Assembly: GCA_009792885.1 (NCBI GenBank)
Contig: WMCF01000150.1
Coordinates: 747,151 to 811,150 of the forward strand
Length of the DNA stretch: 64,000 bases
DNA from: Eremophila alpestris peregrina
Taxonomy: Eukaryota > Chordata > Aves > Passeriformes > Alaudidae
Direction of reading: 5' to 3'
In this document: in pieces, positions 47,709 to 62,100 of the stretch
Position numbering within the stretch: position 1 is the stretch's first letter
Layout of the letters: every line of letters starts with the position of its first letter
Notes under the pieces: generated by a model
Databases searched by the model: none
Seen by the model: only the letters and a program-made list of their open reading frames with translations
What the model was told of the DNA's origin: nothing
Translations under genes and position numbers: made by a program

Positions 47709-50700
47709 CTTGCTCCTGCCCTTTGACAGTGAACCCAACTCCCATGATGTGTTGTCTCATCCCTCCTCAGAGCCCTTCAGAGTCCTGCCATCACCTTCCT
47801 CATGACAAAAAAGGGTCCAGTTCTTATTTCAGCCTCTAAAAAAGGCTCCAGACACAAGCCCCAGCTGTCAGTCAAAGCACACATCCAGGTTTCAGTTCCA
47901 GGAGGGTAATTAATTTCCATCCAGAGGCTGGAGGAAAGGTGTATTTGTTTAATGACTGCATTAACAATTTGTTCTTCTGCTCAGTATGTGTTCTGGCATT
48001 TTATTAAGGTTTTTTTTTTTTTTTTACTGGGGGTGGGGAACAAAGGCTAATAAAATGTGCTAATGACAAATACCAGCTGTGTGAAGAGGAGACATAAAAG
48101 GGACAAGATTCTTCGTGGGCTGGATTGTGAAAGGCTCTGAACCCTCAGTGCACAGGGTGGGGTGAGGAAGAGCTGGCACCGCTCCATTTCTAAAAGCTGG
48201 TGGATTCCTGGCACTGAAATCTTGTTTTATGGTCTGGCTGTGGTGTGAAGGGCTCTGAGGGAGCCCAGCCCTCTCCCAGCAGGTGCTGGGACATTTCACC
48301 TTTTTTCCTTGCACTCCCTGGACCGGCTTCAGCTCCAGGAAAGGGAACTGGGACCAGTCCCACTCCCCTGTTCAGAGGCTTTTCCTGCTCTCCTCGTCCC
48401 TCCTTGCTTGTGCATTCAAGTCTGATGCTCCTGGGCAGTCTCTGGGCCACCAGACTTCATCCAGGATAAATTAAAATTTTTTTTACTTCCTGAATATTTT
48501 GTAGCTGACACAACAATAAATAACTAAAATCCCCCCGCTTTTGTTGCAGCAAATGTTGTTTTACTGGAGATGGAGGCAGATATGACCCTCAATATACTGC
48601 CCTTCACTGCAGTTATTTTCTCTTCTCTCTATTATTTCGTGAAGTTTTCTAGAACCATTTATATTTTTCCGTATATCACTTTAAAATCAGAAAGAGCTTT
48701 AAAAAGTAAATTGCATTTTTCTCTCATCGCAGAGCCTTAGATTTCTTGCTCTTCTCTTTGATTTTTTTTTCTTTCCTAAAGTAAATAAACAACAAAAATT
48801 TTTACAGCGCTCTCAAGAGGTTATATTCTGGTCATTTCTCATGGTTGTTTTTCAGTGTTCAGTGACAATTATTACTAAAAAAGAACATTTTTTTTTTCAG
48901 CCAGGAGCTCGAATGGGAGCAGTCATGTAAACCATGGCTTCTAAAGGATGAAGCAATCAGGCTGCATCCACCTGTTAGAGAAATCCTGGGAACCTCAGTG
49001 ACCTTGGATGCACTGAGGAGATTTGCACAAGTTTTTTTTAACTTCTGCATCCCCTGGCACCCTCAGCTTCACTTGTAGCTGCCAGACACAGGAGGAAGTG
49101 CTCCAAACACCTCATTTCTGGCACTTCTCACAGTTTGGAGGTGTCACCCACTTCCCCAGGGTTAATCCAGGCAGCAGGAGGATGTTGCTGCAGGATGCTG
49201 AGCAGGGATCAGCCTCAGACGAAAAGGAGGGTTCAGGCTTTGCTCAGTGCCTCATTTAGCTGTGGGAAGCCTGGGGAAGGAGCTGGGGTTTCTCCTGCTG
49301 AGCCTGCACAAAAGCCACGAGTGTTTTCTCAGCACAGTCCAAAGCAGGGTGAGTTCTACAGGGCAGCACACCTTTCCTGTCTGGAGACAGCCCTAAGTTT
49401 TAGAAAGATTTGTCCCTCTGGTAAGTTCCCCTCATCTCTCATTCCCTCCAAGTAGCTGCTGCCATCTGTTCACACATCCAGGGGCTTTATTTTAAGTGGA
49501 AGTCCTTCACCACTCAAGGAGAGCCTTGCCCCATGACACACAGCCCAGGTAACACCTCTGCTTTGATCGACCTTGCCTCCTGCAAAGCTCCAGGTGTGTC
49601 CCCATCACCTCAGCAGGCTGCACTGAATATCTCAGCACAAAAACAAGCCATGCAAAGCAGAAAGCCTTGTCATTGTGCTCTGTGCCTTGGGACTCACTGA
49701 AATCACAGACAGAAGGGCCTCAGGGACAAAATGCCACTCAGTGAGCTCTTTGCTGCCTAACCTGAAGAGCTGCAAGTGGGGAAAAGCAGGAGGTGGAATA
49801 GCAACAGGTCAGGGAAGAGTCTATCCACTTCAAACCCACTTGCTTTTCAAGGGAAGAAGCATCCAGGACTTCATTGCCCATTTGGTGGGGTCAGTTCCCA
49901 AAGGAGACAGGAGAAGGTGGCTCCTTGGATGACCACGGGGTGAATTCAGGTGAAAACTCAGCTTGGTCCTGCAGGACAGGGGCTGGCCATGAGTGGACAC
50001 TCCTGTCCTTGCAAAGAGGGAGGAGGTGGCCAGCAAACCTCACCTGGGGGCTCTCAGCTCTGCACTGAAGGATGCCCAGAGTCTGTCAAAAGCCTTCAGG
50101 AGGAATCACACCCTGAGGACAAACTGCAGAGCTCCTCTGGCTTTTCCTCTGTCTGGTCTGAGTTTGGAAGGGCCGCCCCATTACTGCTGGTGACAGGTGT
50201 GTGATAACATTGCCATTTCATTAGCAGGGTATTGTTCAGGAGATTGATGGCTGGCAAGCTGAGAAAAATTGCATCTCCCTCTGCAGCTGCCTGTCTCAGA
50301 GACAGCATTCATCACAGAAGGAAGGGAGGGGAGGAAAACATACAGGAGTAAGAACCTGATGCACTGGCATTCCACCAAAATCAGCTGTCTGTGGGTGAGG
50401 ATCCTGAAGTCTGGGAATGTTCCCTTTGCTGCTCCAGCCCCAGGAGAAAGTAGAGAAAATGTGAATGTTGGGACCACTCTTCCCAGTCTGAACCTACAGA
50501 AGCTTCACCTCTCCTCTGTGCTCCTCTGTGCTAGGAATTATTATTATTAAACAGACAGTTCCAAAGCAAAGTAAATATTGACATTAAGTAAGAAAGTAAA
50601 TGCCATTGTGCTTCTGGGTGCTGGAAGAGAGGAGAGAGATGATGAGGAGCAGAAGGAAATGAGGCTCTGGAAAGATTTAGAGAGGCTTAGGTTTGTTCCC

Positions 50701-51659
50701 CAGCCCTCTCAGCATCCACACACTGCTTTTACTGGGATTTGGGGCTTCCTGCTGGAGACAGGAGCACTGCAAGTGCAGAGGAAGGGCCACACTGTAGTAC
50801 ACTGTGTGACAACAAAAAAAACCCAGCTCACATTAAAGCTGCAGCCTGCCCTGCCACTGCTGGGATATCATCCCTGTTTTGTCTGGCCCTCTCCATCCTC
50901 TTGGAGGCAGCTTCTGCCGTGGGAGGCCTGCAGAGCTCCCGAGGCGATGAACAAAAACCTGTACACAAGGAATTAAAACCCCATTTGTGTCTGCCGAGGG
51001 AACAATCCCCAGCTAATTAAATCCCCTCACAATAGGACGTTCCAGCAATGAGAACCTCCTCCTTCAAAGCACAGCTGGGGATGAGCACAGCCATTGGTGC
51101 TGTGGCACAGGGTGACAAGTCTTTCATGGCCCAGGCAGGAGGGAGCTCCCTCACACCCGGGCAGATGAGCCAAGAAAGATTTGATTTGGTTTTGTCAGGG
51201 GGAAAACCACACACAGACACACACAGAGGCACGCAGCAGGAAGGTTCTCCTGCTGCCTTCCCAAGCAGAGCTCTCAGCCATCGCTGCCACTGCGGGATGG
51301 GGAGTTCCCTTCGTGCTCACACTTGCAGCAGGGAGGGGACACTCAGGCACTGCCACCATGGGCTCTGTGCTGCCTCTGTCACATGGGACATGCAGGAGCC
51401 CAGCAGGGAGGATTTGTTATGGTCTAACATCCCTGCCAGTGACACCATTCCCATCTCCAAGGCTTGAATAACCTCTCCTCACCAGGACCTCCTCACCAGC
51501 TTCACACATCCTCAGGGAATGGAGTTGGGAGCTGCTTTTCTCTTTTCTCTTTTTTTCTTTTCTCCAGTGAGATGAGAAGCACAGAGAAATCTGAATGGCA
51601 AAACCGTGGTCAGGAAGCACATCTGCACCAGTGCCAGTCAGCATCCAGGTCTGAGCACA
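47709..51659. other. Non-coding DNA; AT-rich candidate element 48,470-48,900
   Basis: No supportable gene. T16 lies at 48,010-48,025. The 48,470-48,900 section is AT-rich, non-repetitive and CpG-poor and could be conserved; it includes TTTTGTTGCAG at 48,539-48,549, which looks like a 3' splice site. The rest (49,000-51,650) is ordinary unique DNA with overlapping frames of up to 139 codons. Confidence 0.6.
48010..48025. repeat. T16 homopolymer
   Basis: Sixteen T in a row, followed by ACTGGGGG. Confidence 0.95.
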
Positions 51660-51850
51660 CAATTACAGAATCACTCAGGCTGGAAAAGGCCTCCAAGATC
51701 ATTGAGTCCAACCTGTGACACATCACTGAGTGCCACATCCACTTGTTCCTTGGACACCTCCAGGGATGGGGACTCCAAACCTCCCTGGGCTGCCCCTGCC
51801 AATGCCTGACAACCATTTCCATGAACAAATTCTTCCTGAACTCTTCCTGA
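51660..51850 (-). mobile_element. CR1 LINE 3'-end fragment, reverse strand
   Basis: On the + strand it reads ATTACAGAATCACTCAGGCT, GGAAAAGGCCTCCAAGATCA, TTGAGTCCAACCTGTGAC, GAGTGCCACATCCACTTGTT, CACCTCCAGGGATGGGGACT, CCAAACCTCCCTGGGCTGCC and AAATTCTTCCTGA, the reverse complement of the CR1 3' end. The 3' terminus is at the left. Homology fades near 51,840-51,900. An open frame across it is not a gene. Confidence 0.92.
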
Positions 51851-54800
51851 TGGTCCATGACAGCCCCCTGACAGCCTCCCTTATCCAAGGTGAACAGAGC
51901 CATGTCACACACCAAGGGAAAGGTCACCAAACTGCTGGGGACAGATGACCAAGTGTCTCACCACTTCCCACACTGTGAATGTTTCACCCTATAGCAGGTG
52001 TAATTTCAAACTGTGCAGGGTGCCTGCTCGCAGCTCTGGCTCTGCAGCAAAGGGTATTTAAAAGTCAAAGGGTGGCTGGAAAAAGACGTGTTTTGTATTA
52101 AAAGGATGAATTTCATTCAGCTGAGCTTGGTCTGGACTCCTTGAGCAGGAGGACAAAAGCTCCTTCACTATCTGCACCCACACAAGGTCAGCCTTTGTGA
52201 TTTTTTTTTTTTAATATCAGTTAACTTCCTTTTCTGAACAAAATGTAACATGGCATTTTTTTCATTTTGGAAGTGTTGAAATGGGATGATCCACCAGTAT
52301 CTTTCATTCTTTCCTACAGATATGTTTGCTATCATGTTTCTTGCAAAACTTGACTTATTTATGGAAGTGTTTCCTGCAAAGAATTTCAGTGTCATTAAAG
52401 GAGTTTTCTGATGAGGAAGCAGATAATCAGAGAGTACCTGACCTTATCGTACTGAGAGGCTTTTCTGACACAGTGGCAGGAGTGGGAGGGCTGGATCCCT
52501 GTGTTTGCCATGGTTCTGGGCCAGGAGTGAAGGAGTAATCAGGGAGACACGACCTCAGGACAGGGCAGGAAGGAAGGAAGAGAGAATTTCAGCACCTTTC
52601 CCCTGTCTGCAGTGTCAGCAGCATCACTGCCATGGTTTTGCACTGGTTTGCAAGAGACTTTTTGATCCCTGGTGGGAACAACTGTCATGCCCTTCAAGCC
52701 TGTGGTTTGAAAGGGTCTGGGAGTGCAAAGAGGAAACAAAGCAAAGACAAGAGTTCATCTGGTTCTGATGCAGAGTCAAACCAAGCCATTCATGCATTGC
52801 AGTGTCTATCAGCAATCCACGTGGAACACAATCCACAAGCACTGACACCTGGTGAGTGCATGGTCAGGGAACTTTCTCCATAGAAAATCCTGGAATATTC
52901 TGGGGCAAACACGCTCTGCCTTCTGAAATTGCCCCTAAGTGCTGCCTCTCCTTAATGCTTTCCCCAGCAGCTTTCCTAAAGCCAGAAGCCTGGCAGAAAG
53001 GGAGAGGAGAAAACCTGAGGAACCAAATGAATGCAGATGACAGAGAGTGGCTGTGAGGGAGGCAGAGCCTCGAATGAATTCACTATCAGCACTGAAGCCA
53101 GCCCTGCATTGGCTCAGGGGAGGGGACTGTTCTGTGCTGAGGGTTGGTGGGATTTTCAGGTTTTCATCCTGGTTTGACACCAGTCCTGCCGTTTCCAGAC
53201 TGGCTGATTTGTGGCAGGAATCCCAGAGGCCGTGCTGAACTGCCTCTCCTCACCCATCTTGTCTTGCTCCTGAGGGCAGCTTAACTAACTCACCTGAGAG
53301 ATTATTTATTTGGCAGTAAAAGCCACAAATGAAACAGAGCTGCCTAATGAAGACAACTTGGTGGCTCTGGCCCATTTTTAATTTTAATGTTGCATGTAAT
53401 CTCCATTCTGGTCTCTGGAGTTGTCAGTGGTTTTACAGCTCCTGATTATATGAGTGCAGCAGGCACAGACAGCTCAGTGGAAGAGCTGGGAAAGCAGCAT
53501 TAACAACAGCCCCTGGGGAATCCAGCAGCTGAGGAATTGTCTGCACCATCACTGCAGTGACAGAAAGCACAGGCTGAGCAAGCACTCCGTGGTGGGGTCC
53601 TTTTCACAGCCTACCTGGCTGCTTATTTATGGATAGCCAAATAGCTCTGGGCCTGAAAGGCAAAGCAAGACTCTGCATTGCCACTCTATCCATGGAGAGA
53701 GTGACACTTCACTGGGTGTTACAGACAGGCAACTCTTAAAGAAATAAAGTGGATACCAGGGATTTGTCCATGGGTACAGGAAGGAGGGTCAAGCCTGTAG
53801 CCAGCTTTGGAATCTTGGGCAATCCACCACTGCTCAACTCCTTATTCCCAAGGCTGTCTCCAGCAGTGAAGGATCCCATCAATAACAGGCAAGTCAGTCT
53901 CCTCTCCAGAGCACTGTCCTGCCAATAAAGTTCTCCAGAGTCATTCACCTCCTCCCACTTCAGCCTGGTGCTAACCAGCTCACAGACTGGAGAGTAAATC
54001 TATTCAGAGCCTAAGGATTTTCTGACAGAAAGATGGATACAGAGACAGCAGTTTCCTTCCCGGCATGAATAGAGGCAAACACAAAAGGCCAGGCACATTA
54101 AGACTGGGCACAGCTCCTGTTTGGAGCCCCATGTCCTCAGCTGTCCTTCGTGGCTTGCTCTCCTGCCTGCAGGAGCCTCAGGCTCCCTCCTTCCATTGTG
54201 CCATGAGGGATGCACCACACAGCGAGCACGTGGGCCTCTGGTGTTGGAAGAGAATGCACCAAGGGGTGCCTGGAGAGCACAGAGGCTCTGGGATTGCCAC
54301 CACTGCGGGCTGAGGGGGCTGGATGCTGTCTCACAGCTGGGGACTTGGAAGGGAAACGTGGCTTTGCTCCATGGGCAGCTCTGCCTGCCCAGGATCAGGG
54401 ATGAAGCAATCAGCAGAGCAGGATGTGGAGCTCCACTGCTCCCCTGGATGCTGTGGTGGTTGGCAGGAGGAGACTCAGCCCTGCAAGGTTTGCATCCCTC
54501 ATAACCAAGGCAGGAGGTACTCCAGGTTTTATGGATAGGAGAACTGGGACCGGGAGGAATTATACAACTGACATACAGGCAGCCTGTGGTTGATCTCAGA
54601 GTTTTATTCCAGCCCCATCTCAGACTCAGAAGAAGTTTAATTAAGGCTGCATCCTTTCTCTTTACAATCATGTAAATCTGGAGCAACTCCCCTGGAATTG
54701 CTCTGTCCCTACCTGCCCAGATCCTGCCCTAAGGTGGTGAGCTGTGAGCTGCACTCAGAGCCAGGGCTCACAGTAAAAGGTGGCCAGAGAAGATGCTTCA

Positions 54801-57800
54801 GACCCTCCACTTCCCCAGCCCAGGCCTGAAGGCTCTTCCCTGATGCTGGGCCCCTTTTCCTCCTGGGGAAATGGTCCTGCAGCACAAAGAGTGCTTGGAT
54901 AAAGTCCACAGACCCCCAGTGAGAAAGGAGGGGTCCCATCCCCTGGCTCCCCTCCAGGGAGCAGCATGTCAGCCACACAAGATGCTTGTGGAATGAAGTG
55001 CACAAACTGCCACCAGCTGTGGAGCTGGTGAAAACTGGCCCAGCCACTGAGAAACCTTTCTCTGGAGACAGCTGACTCAGAGCTGCTCTGCCTCCCGGGT
55101 GTCTCCTGTCATGCAGGCCCTGTCTGTGCTGTGTCTCACAATTAGCCAGGAGGGTTTTCTGCCTTCTGAGTTTGACCTTCTAAGGATGTTGAGCATCTTT
55201 CAGCATCTGGCCCATCAGGGATGTGACACAGTTCACAGCTGTGCAGGGCAGCAGGCACAGGCTTCCCAGAGCAACAGAGACCTCATTCTTCCTCCTTGCT
55301 TCCCATCTCTTTCCAGGGACTGAAGCAGATGGGCTGCATGGCTCCTTCAGGTCCCAGCAGGGACGCTGGGGCAGAACTCCACAGTGTACTCAGGTGATCA
55401 GGAATCTTTCCCTACTTTTAGCTCCTCCAGCATGCTCTTGGAAATCACCTTCCTGCTGCTGCCACCCACGGCTCTGCAGCCAAACCATTGGCATGGATAA
55501 TCACCATTGCACCAGAGAGCCAGGGAAACCTCCCACTACCCACAGGGAGGGATGTGCCTCTCTCAGGTGCTGGATCATTGATTCTCAGTGCTGCTCACTT
55601 CAGTCCCTGGACACATTTATCTGTCTCCAGCCACAAATTCCTGTGCTCACCAGCCTGGGCTGCAGTTTGGCTTTGTCCCAATTCCCCATGCTACCCTGCT
55701 GGTTGGGCTTCCCAAGAGGCAAGAAAGAGGCTTGTCTGTCCTCACAGGTAATTAAACCTGGATTAGAACATGATCTGACTGGAATCCAGCCTGGCGAAAA
55801 TTGTAAAGTGCTTCCCAGAGGTGAAGCTCTACAACCAGAGTCCAGGCAGAGCTGTGCCCTTCCTCTGTCTCCTGAAAGAAAGGGGGTAGTGAAAAACGCA
55901 CAGAAGCTGCTTGGGGAGCCTGGACAGCACAACACTGCCCACCACATGCAGTTTTCTGTTCTGCCTGCAGGAATTGAGGCACAGAGCCCTGACTCGTGTA
56001 AAACCAAGTTTAATCCCTTGTTCCCCCTAAAATGTCACGTGCTTGGCTTTGCAGGGCTCTCAGGAGTGAGGCTGCAATCTGGATACCCACAGCATCCCCA
56101 CCCCTGCTCAGCTTCCTCCTGGCTGCTGCAGAACAGGCCTGAAAACACAGAACCAATATGCAAATCTGACATTTAATTTGGACATGAGAGTTTAATGAGG
56201 CTGTGGAGATTCTGCCACTTGCAGCTCCACATCCTGCAACCTGCAGTCACATTCCCTTAATGTAACGTGTCCCCACTCCACAACTGGATGCACAGGCATG
56301 TGCACATGCTCTCCAACACAATTCCACCCTTTCCTCCCAACTCCACATTTTTCCCAGTCCAATCTGGACACCTCTTTTAAAGTGATGCTTTGGTTTGGTG
56401 GCTCTGTAGCCTCTGAGCCAGAGGGCTTGGGGCAGACATTTCATGAGCTGCTGTGTTGTTTTGTTCTTGGGGAGATGGAAGATGTACCAGGAATTGGCTC
56501 TGGCATCTCTGGGATGAAGAGGGAAGGGCACAGACTAAGCCTCTTATCCCATCCTGTGAGACCTGGGAAAGGTTTCCCCGCCAAAACAAGTGCCTTAAGC
56601 AGGGAGAATGAATCACATCCACCAGCCCCAGTGACAAATGAGAGAACAAATAATCAAGTAACAAAGCCCAAGCAAAAGCCAGGAACTCCTACGTGCAGCA
56701 AGGAGATACTCCCTTTGTGCCACCTGCCTGAAAGCAAAGCCTTCCATCAGCTCCCAGTACAGAGACTCCACAGTCTTTTTATTTGAAGAGGATTATGGAG
56801 CTGCCATTCAGTAAATGAAGTGCCACTCCAAACAGCTGCACTGTGGCCTGCCCTCGTTCAGACACGGTGCTTTGCTGGGGCTGCAGAGCTGCAGGCAGAG
56901 GCTGCTGCTGGCCTTGGAGCTCTGCAGGACTAAGGAATGCTGTTGTGTGCATGCAAAGGAGCCAGGGGAGAGGTGAAGAAGCAGGAGAGTGTAATTTCCT
57001 CATTTCTGCGGCTGCCATGAAAGGTACAGCTGGGCTTTTCTCCTTCAGCAGCCTTCTTTTCTCCCAGCTTGCAGCCACAGCACCACACTGCTCCTCTGGC
57101 AACTGAAATATATATCCTGCTTTCCTGGGAGGGGACAGCAGGATGAGAGTCACTCCCCTCTCCCTGCTGCCTGATATCACAAGTTGCTCCCAGAACCCAT
57201 TAATCCCACAGTGAACACGACACCCTCTCTGCAAGGCTGATTGCCCAGAGCCACGGGAGACAAAGGCAGTGAGCTCCAAGCCCCAGCTCCAAGTGTGCCA
57301 CATTAATTCCCTGGGAATATGATCCTAGGAGAAGCCAATCAACTGGTGGAGACCCAGCCTGGGGCTGGAAGGGGGGAATGAGAGCTGAGCCAGGGCAGGA
57401 GATCATTGGGAAGAGGCAGGAACGTGGGACATGAGCTCTGTTCAGCACGAGCAGGCTCTGGGATGAAATATTAATGCCAGCATCCTGAACAGGCAGCAAG
57501 CAGCGGTGTCTGAGCTACTTGGCCATGAATAAAAGATGGTCCTGAAAATGGGGAAGAGCAGCAAATTAATTAATCGAAGCAAAAGTCTCTCTGCTCCCAT
57601 TAAGGAACAAGGCTGGAATCCTCCCACATGCAGCTCAGCTCGGGGAACATGCAGGGGCACAGAGAGGAGAAGGACAGCAGAGGCAGGGTCTTCTCCAAGT
57701 GACCAGCAGTGCCTGTAAGCTCCAGTTCAGATCCTGATTCAGCTTCTCATCATGCCTGATCTGCCAGGTTTGGGGGTTCAGCCTCTGCCAGCTCAGACTC

Positions 57801-59106
57801 CTCACCTGTACCCTGGCTCCCTCAGGTTTTAGGGTTGAGGTGGGAGCTGAAGTGGGGTTGCAGATTCCTAAGCCCCCATTCCAAGAGCTGTGCCAGGTAG
57901 CCCAGCTCTGGGCCAAACGTGGGGCCCAGCCAGCTGCTTCCAGGTGGGAAGGGAAGACATTGCACTTCTCTGCCTGCAGGAGAAGACACTCTAGTTTTCC
58001 TTCATTCAGAGCTGGGGGTTTTCTGGGTGCTGCTCAGTGCTGCCATGCCCAAGCCTAATCCCTTCTACTGCACCATTTGACTGGGAACAGAGAACTGGGG
58101 GCTGCTGCAGATGGAGAGACACCCTCAGCACCAAAAGATGACTGATCTCCTCTTCTGAAGCCTTGCCCATAAATTATAGATTTTAAGCAGTGTTTGTTTA
58201 AAATATTCAGCTTGCCACTTAAAAAAGAATACTCATACACACCAGGAATGGGGGGAAAGGATGGGGGCTGCATTCCCACTTGGAGGAGGGGGAGGGAAGC
58301 AGCCAGGGGAGAGGTGTTTCCTCGACTAATGAGCATCCCTGGCTGTGGATGTCCAACACGTGAGCCACCTGCACTGCAGCTTTGCCTGCCTCTGCCTCCA
58401 GCACACAGCTCAGGTCCAAACTCTGCTTTTTCCCTGTGTGCACATCACCCCACAGGCTTCCCTTCCAGCCCACAGGGCAACGTTGTGCTTGCAAAGTCAG
58501 AGCAAAGGTATCTCAACTATTCTGAGGGAAGGAAGGAGGTGAAGGGGCAGGGAAACATCCCCCTCTACACAATCTCCACTATTTCCCTAGAAACAAATTC
58601 ATTGCTTTGATTAAAACTTCAGCTTTTCAGCTGCTTTAGCCAGGGGGCAGATCTACAAAAGGTGAGCTGCAGGGAGCAGCAGCCGAGATATTTCTCATCA
58701 ATGAAAAATGCTCCCGTTCATGTGCAGCTCCCAGCCCGGCCGGGCACCAGAGTCTGTAATGCCGCCCGATGGTGAGAGCAGGCAGGGCCCTGCTGCAGAA
58801 CGAGGGGATTTCTCCTCTAGGCTGCAGCACCTCCCAGGCTGAGGCAGGCTCTGTCTTCTGGGATGGATTTCACACGGAAGAGACTGCAGAGACAGGAGGT
58901 GAGAAAGGCTTCCTTCAGCTTCTCCTGTCCCAGGCAGTTCACTTGGGTACTCAGGTGCATCTTGAGCAGGGTACAGGGAGCAGCAGCCCGGTTGTTCAGG
59001 AAGGCACAGATCTAACCCTGGTTATCTGGGATTTATCATGGTCACACTCAGCCTGGAGCTGGCTCTCCTAAGCCTCAGGTAGCTCTGGGATCTCCCTGTG
59101 ATCTGA
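51851..59106. other. Non-coding unique DNA
   Basis: No supportable gene or recognised transposon over 7.2 kb. The largest frames are 317 codons (55,223-56,176, +) and 228 codons (54,000-54,686, -). Neither shows a recognisable domain, both overlap frames on the other strand, and neither has clear splice context. A CpG-poor AT-rich block at 58,140-58,240 may be conserved. T12 lies near 52,201. Confidence 0.6.
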
Positions 59107-59154
59107 GGATGGATGGATGGATGGATGGATGGATGGATGGATGGATGGATGGAT
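59107..59154. repeat. (GGAT)12 microsatellite
   Basis: Twelve perfect GGAT units. The forward (Met-Asp-Gly-Trp) and reverse (Ile-His-Pro-Ser) frames through it are artefacts. Confidence 0.98.
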
Positions 59155-62100
59155 GGCAGGACAACCAGCCCAGGGCAGTTTCTCCTCCCTTCCTGCCACC
59201 TGGGTGATGCCCAGCCCTCCTCCTGGCAGCTTAAGCACACTCCAGGCTGGCTGCACCTCACTCCCTCCTCAGCTGCACCCCCTTGTGCCTTCCGGAGGCA
59301 GAGAACCTTTCTTGCTCTCCATCCCAGGGGACACTGACCATTCTGGCAAGTTCTGTACTGTATTTTTAATAAACTAGCCCCAAACTTCATTTGCATGGAT
59401 AAAAATAGCATCAGCTGCTCTGCCAAGCCGTTTTTCTCTTGGTTAACACATTCATCCAAGCTGCTCTATTTGTCTTTCCTCCACAGACTCATATTCTTCT
59501 GGATTCATTTTGTCAAACAAATTGCACAAGCTGGACTGCCCATTTACCCAGTGCTGTTTGATTACAGGGGTTATTTATGAAACAGCAAGACATATGGCAT
59601 TAAGCTTCTTAATAATAATAATAATGAGAGAAGGGAAGGAGAAAAGCTCTAGAAGAGAGAAGGGGGAAAATGTTTTTTTATTACAGACAAAAGCTCCTGC
59701 CATCGGTGATAAATTCCAGACACTTTTTCCAGTTGCTCTTCTGCTGCTGGCATGATGAATGGCACAGGCTCTCAGCTCAGGAGCGTGGCCACAGGATCCA
59801 GGGCAAGGAGGGAAATGCTGGAGAACACACAGGTGGTGGGGCTGGCTCAGGTGTGCAGGGACCAGTGGCCACCAGGCACTTCTCCTCCCAGGAGGTCTCA
59901 GAAATACAGACTCCACCCAGCCCTGCTTTTGGACCCGGTTCCCTCTCTTCTCTCTGATGGAGAGGAGAGTTTGGGACCACTCCATTGACCACGTGCAGAG
60001 CCCAGCTGGCTCCCTGAAGACATCCTGACCTGGCCATCCTGGCTCCAACAGTGACTCACTGCAATTCAGTCAGAAGTTCTGTCAAAGAAAGATGCTCAGT
60101 TAAGGGCCTGGGAGACCTTGAAAGCAGAGTCATTTCTGCAAGAGGAAGGTAATTAACTTTTTTAATCAGTGGGTACTGATCTCAAGGTCTAGTGAAGAGA
60201 GAGAGAGAAGCAAACTCACTCCCACAGAGTGGAGCCCTGTGATGGCACTGGAGGCCCCAGGAAGGTCTGAGAACTGGATTTGGTACACACCAAGCTTGCA
60301 GAGCTGCTCCATCACCTCATCCTTCTCCCTGGGGGCAGAAGCACCTTCACCTCTGGCCTTCCCTTCTCTCCTTATCCCAGCAATGGAAAACACACCAAAC
60401 TTCCAATCAGAGCAGCATCAGTGCCTGGAGATGATTCCTCAACAGCCCAAACTCCCTCACTGTCTTACAGGGAACGCCCTGGCAGTGGGATAAAGATGCT
60501 CAAGCACCAAGACTACAGGCTCTCCCCAGCACTTGCAAATGTCCTGCAGCACCAGCCTCAGCTCCTGATCTCGTGTTCATCAGCTGGCACAGATCAGGGT
60601 GCCCGGGCAGGCAGAGTTAATCAGGCCTCGTTTGTGATTACAATGAACTCCTGCAATTCATGGCCTGCATCCTAAACCTGCTTTCTAATTCCCCAAGGCA
60701 GAGGGATTTACACTTTCCATTTTATGTCTAGTTAGTTAATGGTCCATTACTGTCAAAAGGATCAGTAGCTAGAAGTTAAATCCTACAGGATTTATGATAA
60801 GGAAGAACCAAAGGCTGCAGAAGAAAACATGCCAGAGGGGGCACAGGGAACCCTGAGGGGTTTGCAGGTCCTCAGTGCTGTGACACTGGTGACAGAACAC
60901 TGCTGATGACAGCTCTAGAACAAGGCTCATCCCAGCACTGTTCCCTTACACATTCTACCAAGTTTCTGGCTCAAAAACTCAGGGCAAAACAGCAGCTTTG
61001 TCAGGACTGCAATGGGTTTGTCTTGTTCATGTTGAATTCCTCCCCATCAAGCCACTAAAAGGGCTCCACTCCCTGAGCAAGACAAAGGTTTCTGCAGTAC
61101 ACATGAGCCTGCCAATAGCCAAACACATCTGTCCTGCTGCTATCCCTGAGACCCGCAGTGGTGCTCCTGTCAGAGCAGAGGTGTTAAAGCAGCTGCACTG
61201 AAAGGTCTGTCAGCACTACAGAGCTGCCTGTGCAGGGGTTTATAAACCTGCCCATAAAAACTCACTCCAGGCTGGAGGGTAAACAAGGTCCCCAAGCCTC
61301 TGAAGCAGAGAATCATTCTTTTCTTTTTATTTCGTGAAAAAGGAAACAATTTTTTTTTTCTGCTGGCTGAGGATTACTGAGTGGTAAGTGGTACCAAAGA
61401 GACAGAATTTGGCTAGATGGGGGACTGGAAAACATTTAAGTGATCAATGGGCAGTTCCTTTAGCAAGGAGCTGGAAATAATTTTGTAGGTCAAGGTAGCT
61501 CGAGCTACAGCCAGGCAGGAAGCACTGAGGAAGCACAGCACTGAGGTCCACAGCCATCCAGCAGGGTCAGATGTCCACACCTGCAGAAGATGGACATATT
61601 AGGCCTGGAAAAACAATCCAGGTGAGCTCCCAGGTGTAAGCCACTCACTCCTTCACCATCACACACAGATGTGCCAGCAACATTGCTGGTTCTGAAAAGC
61701 CTGGGACAGAGAAGGAAGATTTATATGTTATTTAATGACTCTATCAGTCTGGCTTTCCAGTGATTCTATTCTCTCTCCTTGTCAGCATTCCCCACTAGAG
61801 TCTCCCTTACCCCTTTGATGCAACCATAAAACTTGGAGGAGCCCATTGCACACTCCATGCACATTACTGCCAGAATTCAGAAGTTGCTTCCATCATTTCA
61901 TCTACTCAGCTGCTGGGAGATCAACAGATTTTTACTTTTGTTTTCTTCCAGTATAGCTGGGAGTGCTCCTTCCCACTGAAATCTCCACTAAAGCCCCGCT
62001 TCAGTAAGTCAGGCCTAAGAGTAAGCACCCAAAATAGATCTGTGCAGCTCACAAAGCTCACTTTCACCCCTCCTATCTACCCCACTAGGGAACACCAGGG

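Noticed and set aside
51610..51930. Reverse open frame of 106 codons
   Set aside because: It is the 3' end of a reverse-strand CR1, not a gene.
54000..54686. Reverse open frame of 228 codons
   Set aside because: Overlaps several forward frames, no family resemblance; a frame this long is not rare in CpG-poor, moderately GC-rich DNA.
55223..56176. Longest forward open frame (317 codons)
   Set aside because: No recognisable domain, overlapped by reverse-strand frames of similar size, no clear start context or splice structure, and composition like the surrounding non-coding DNA.
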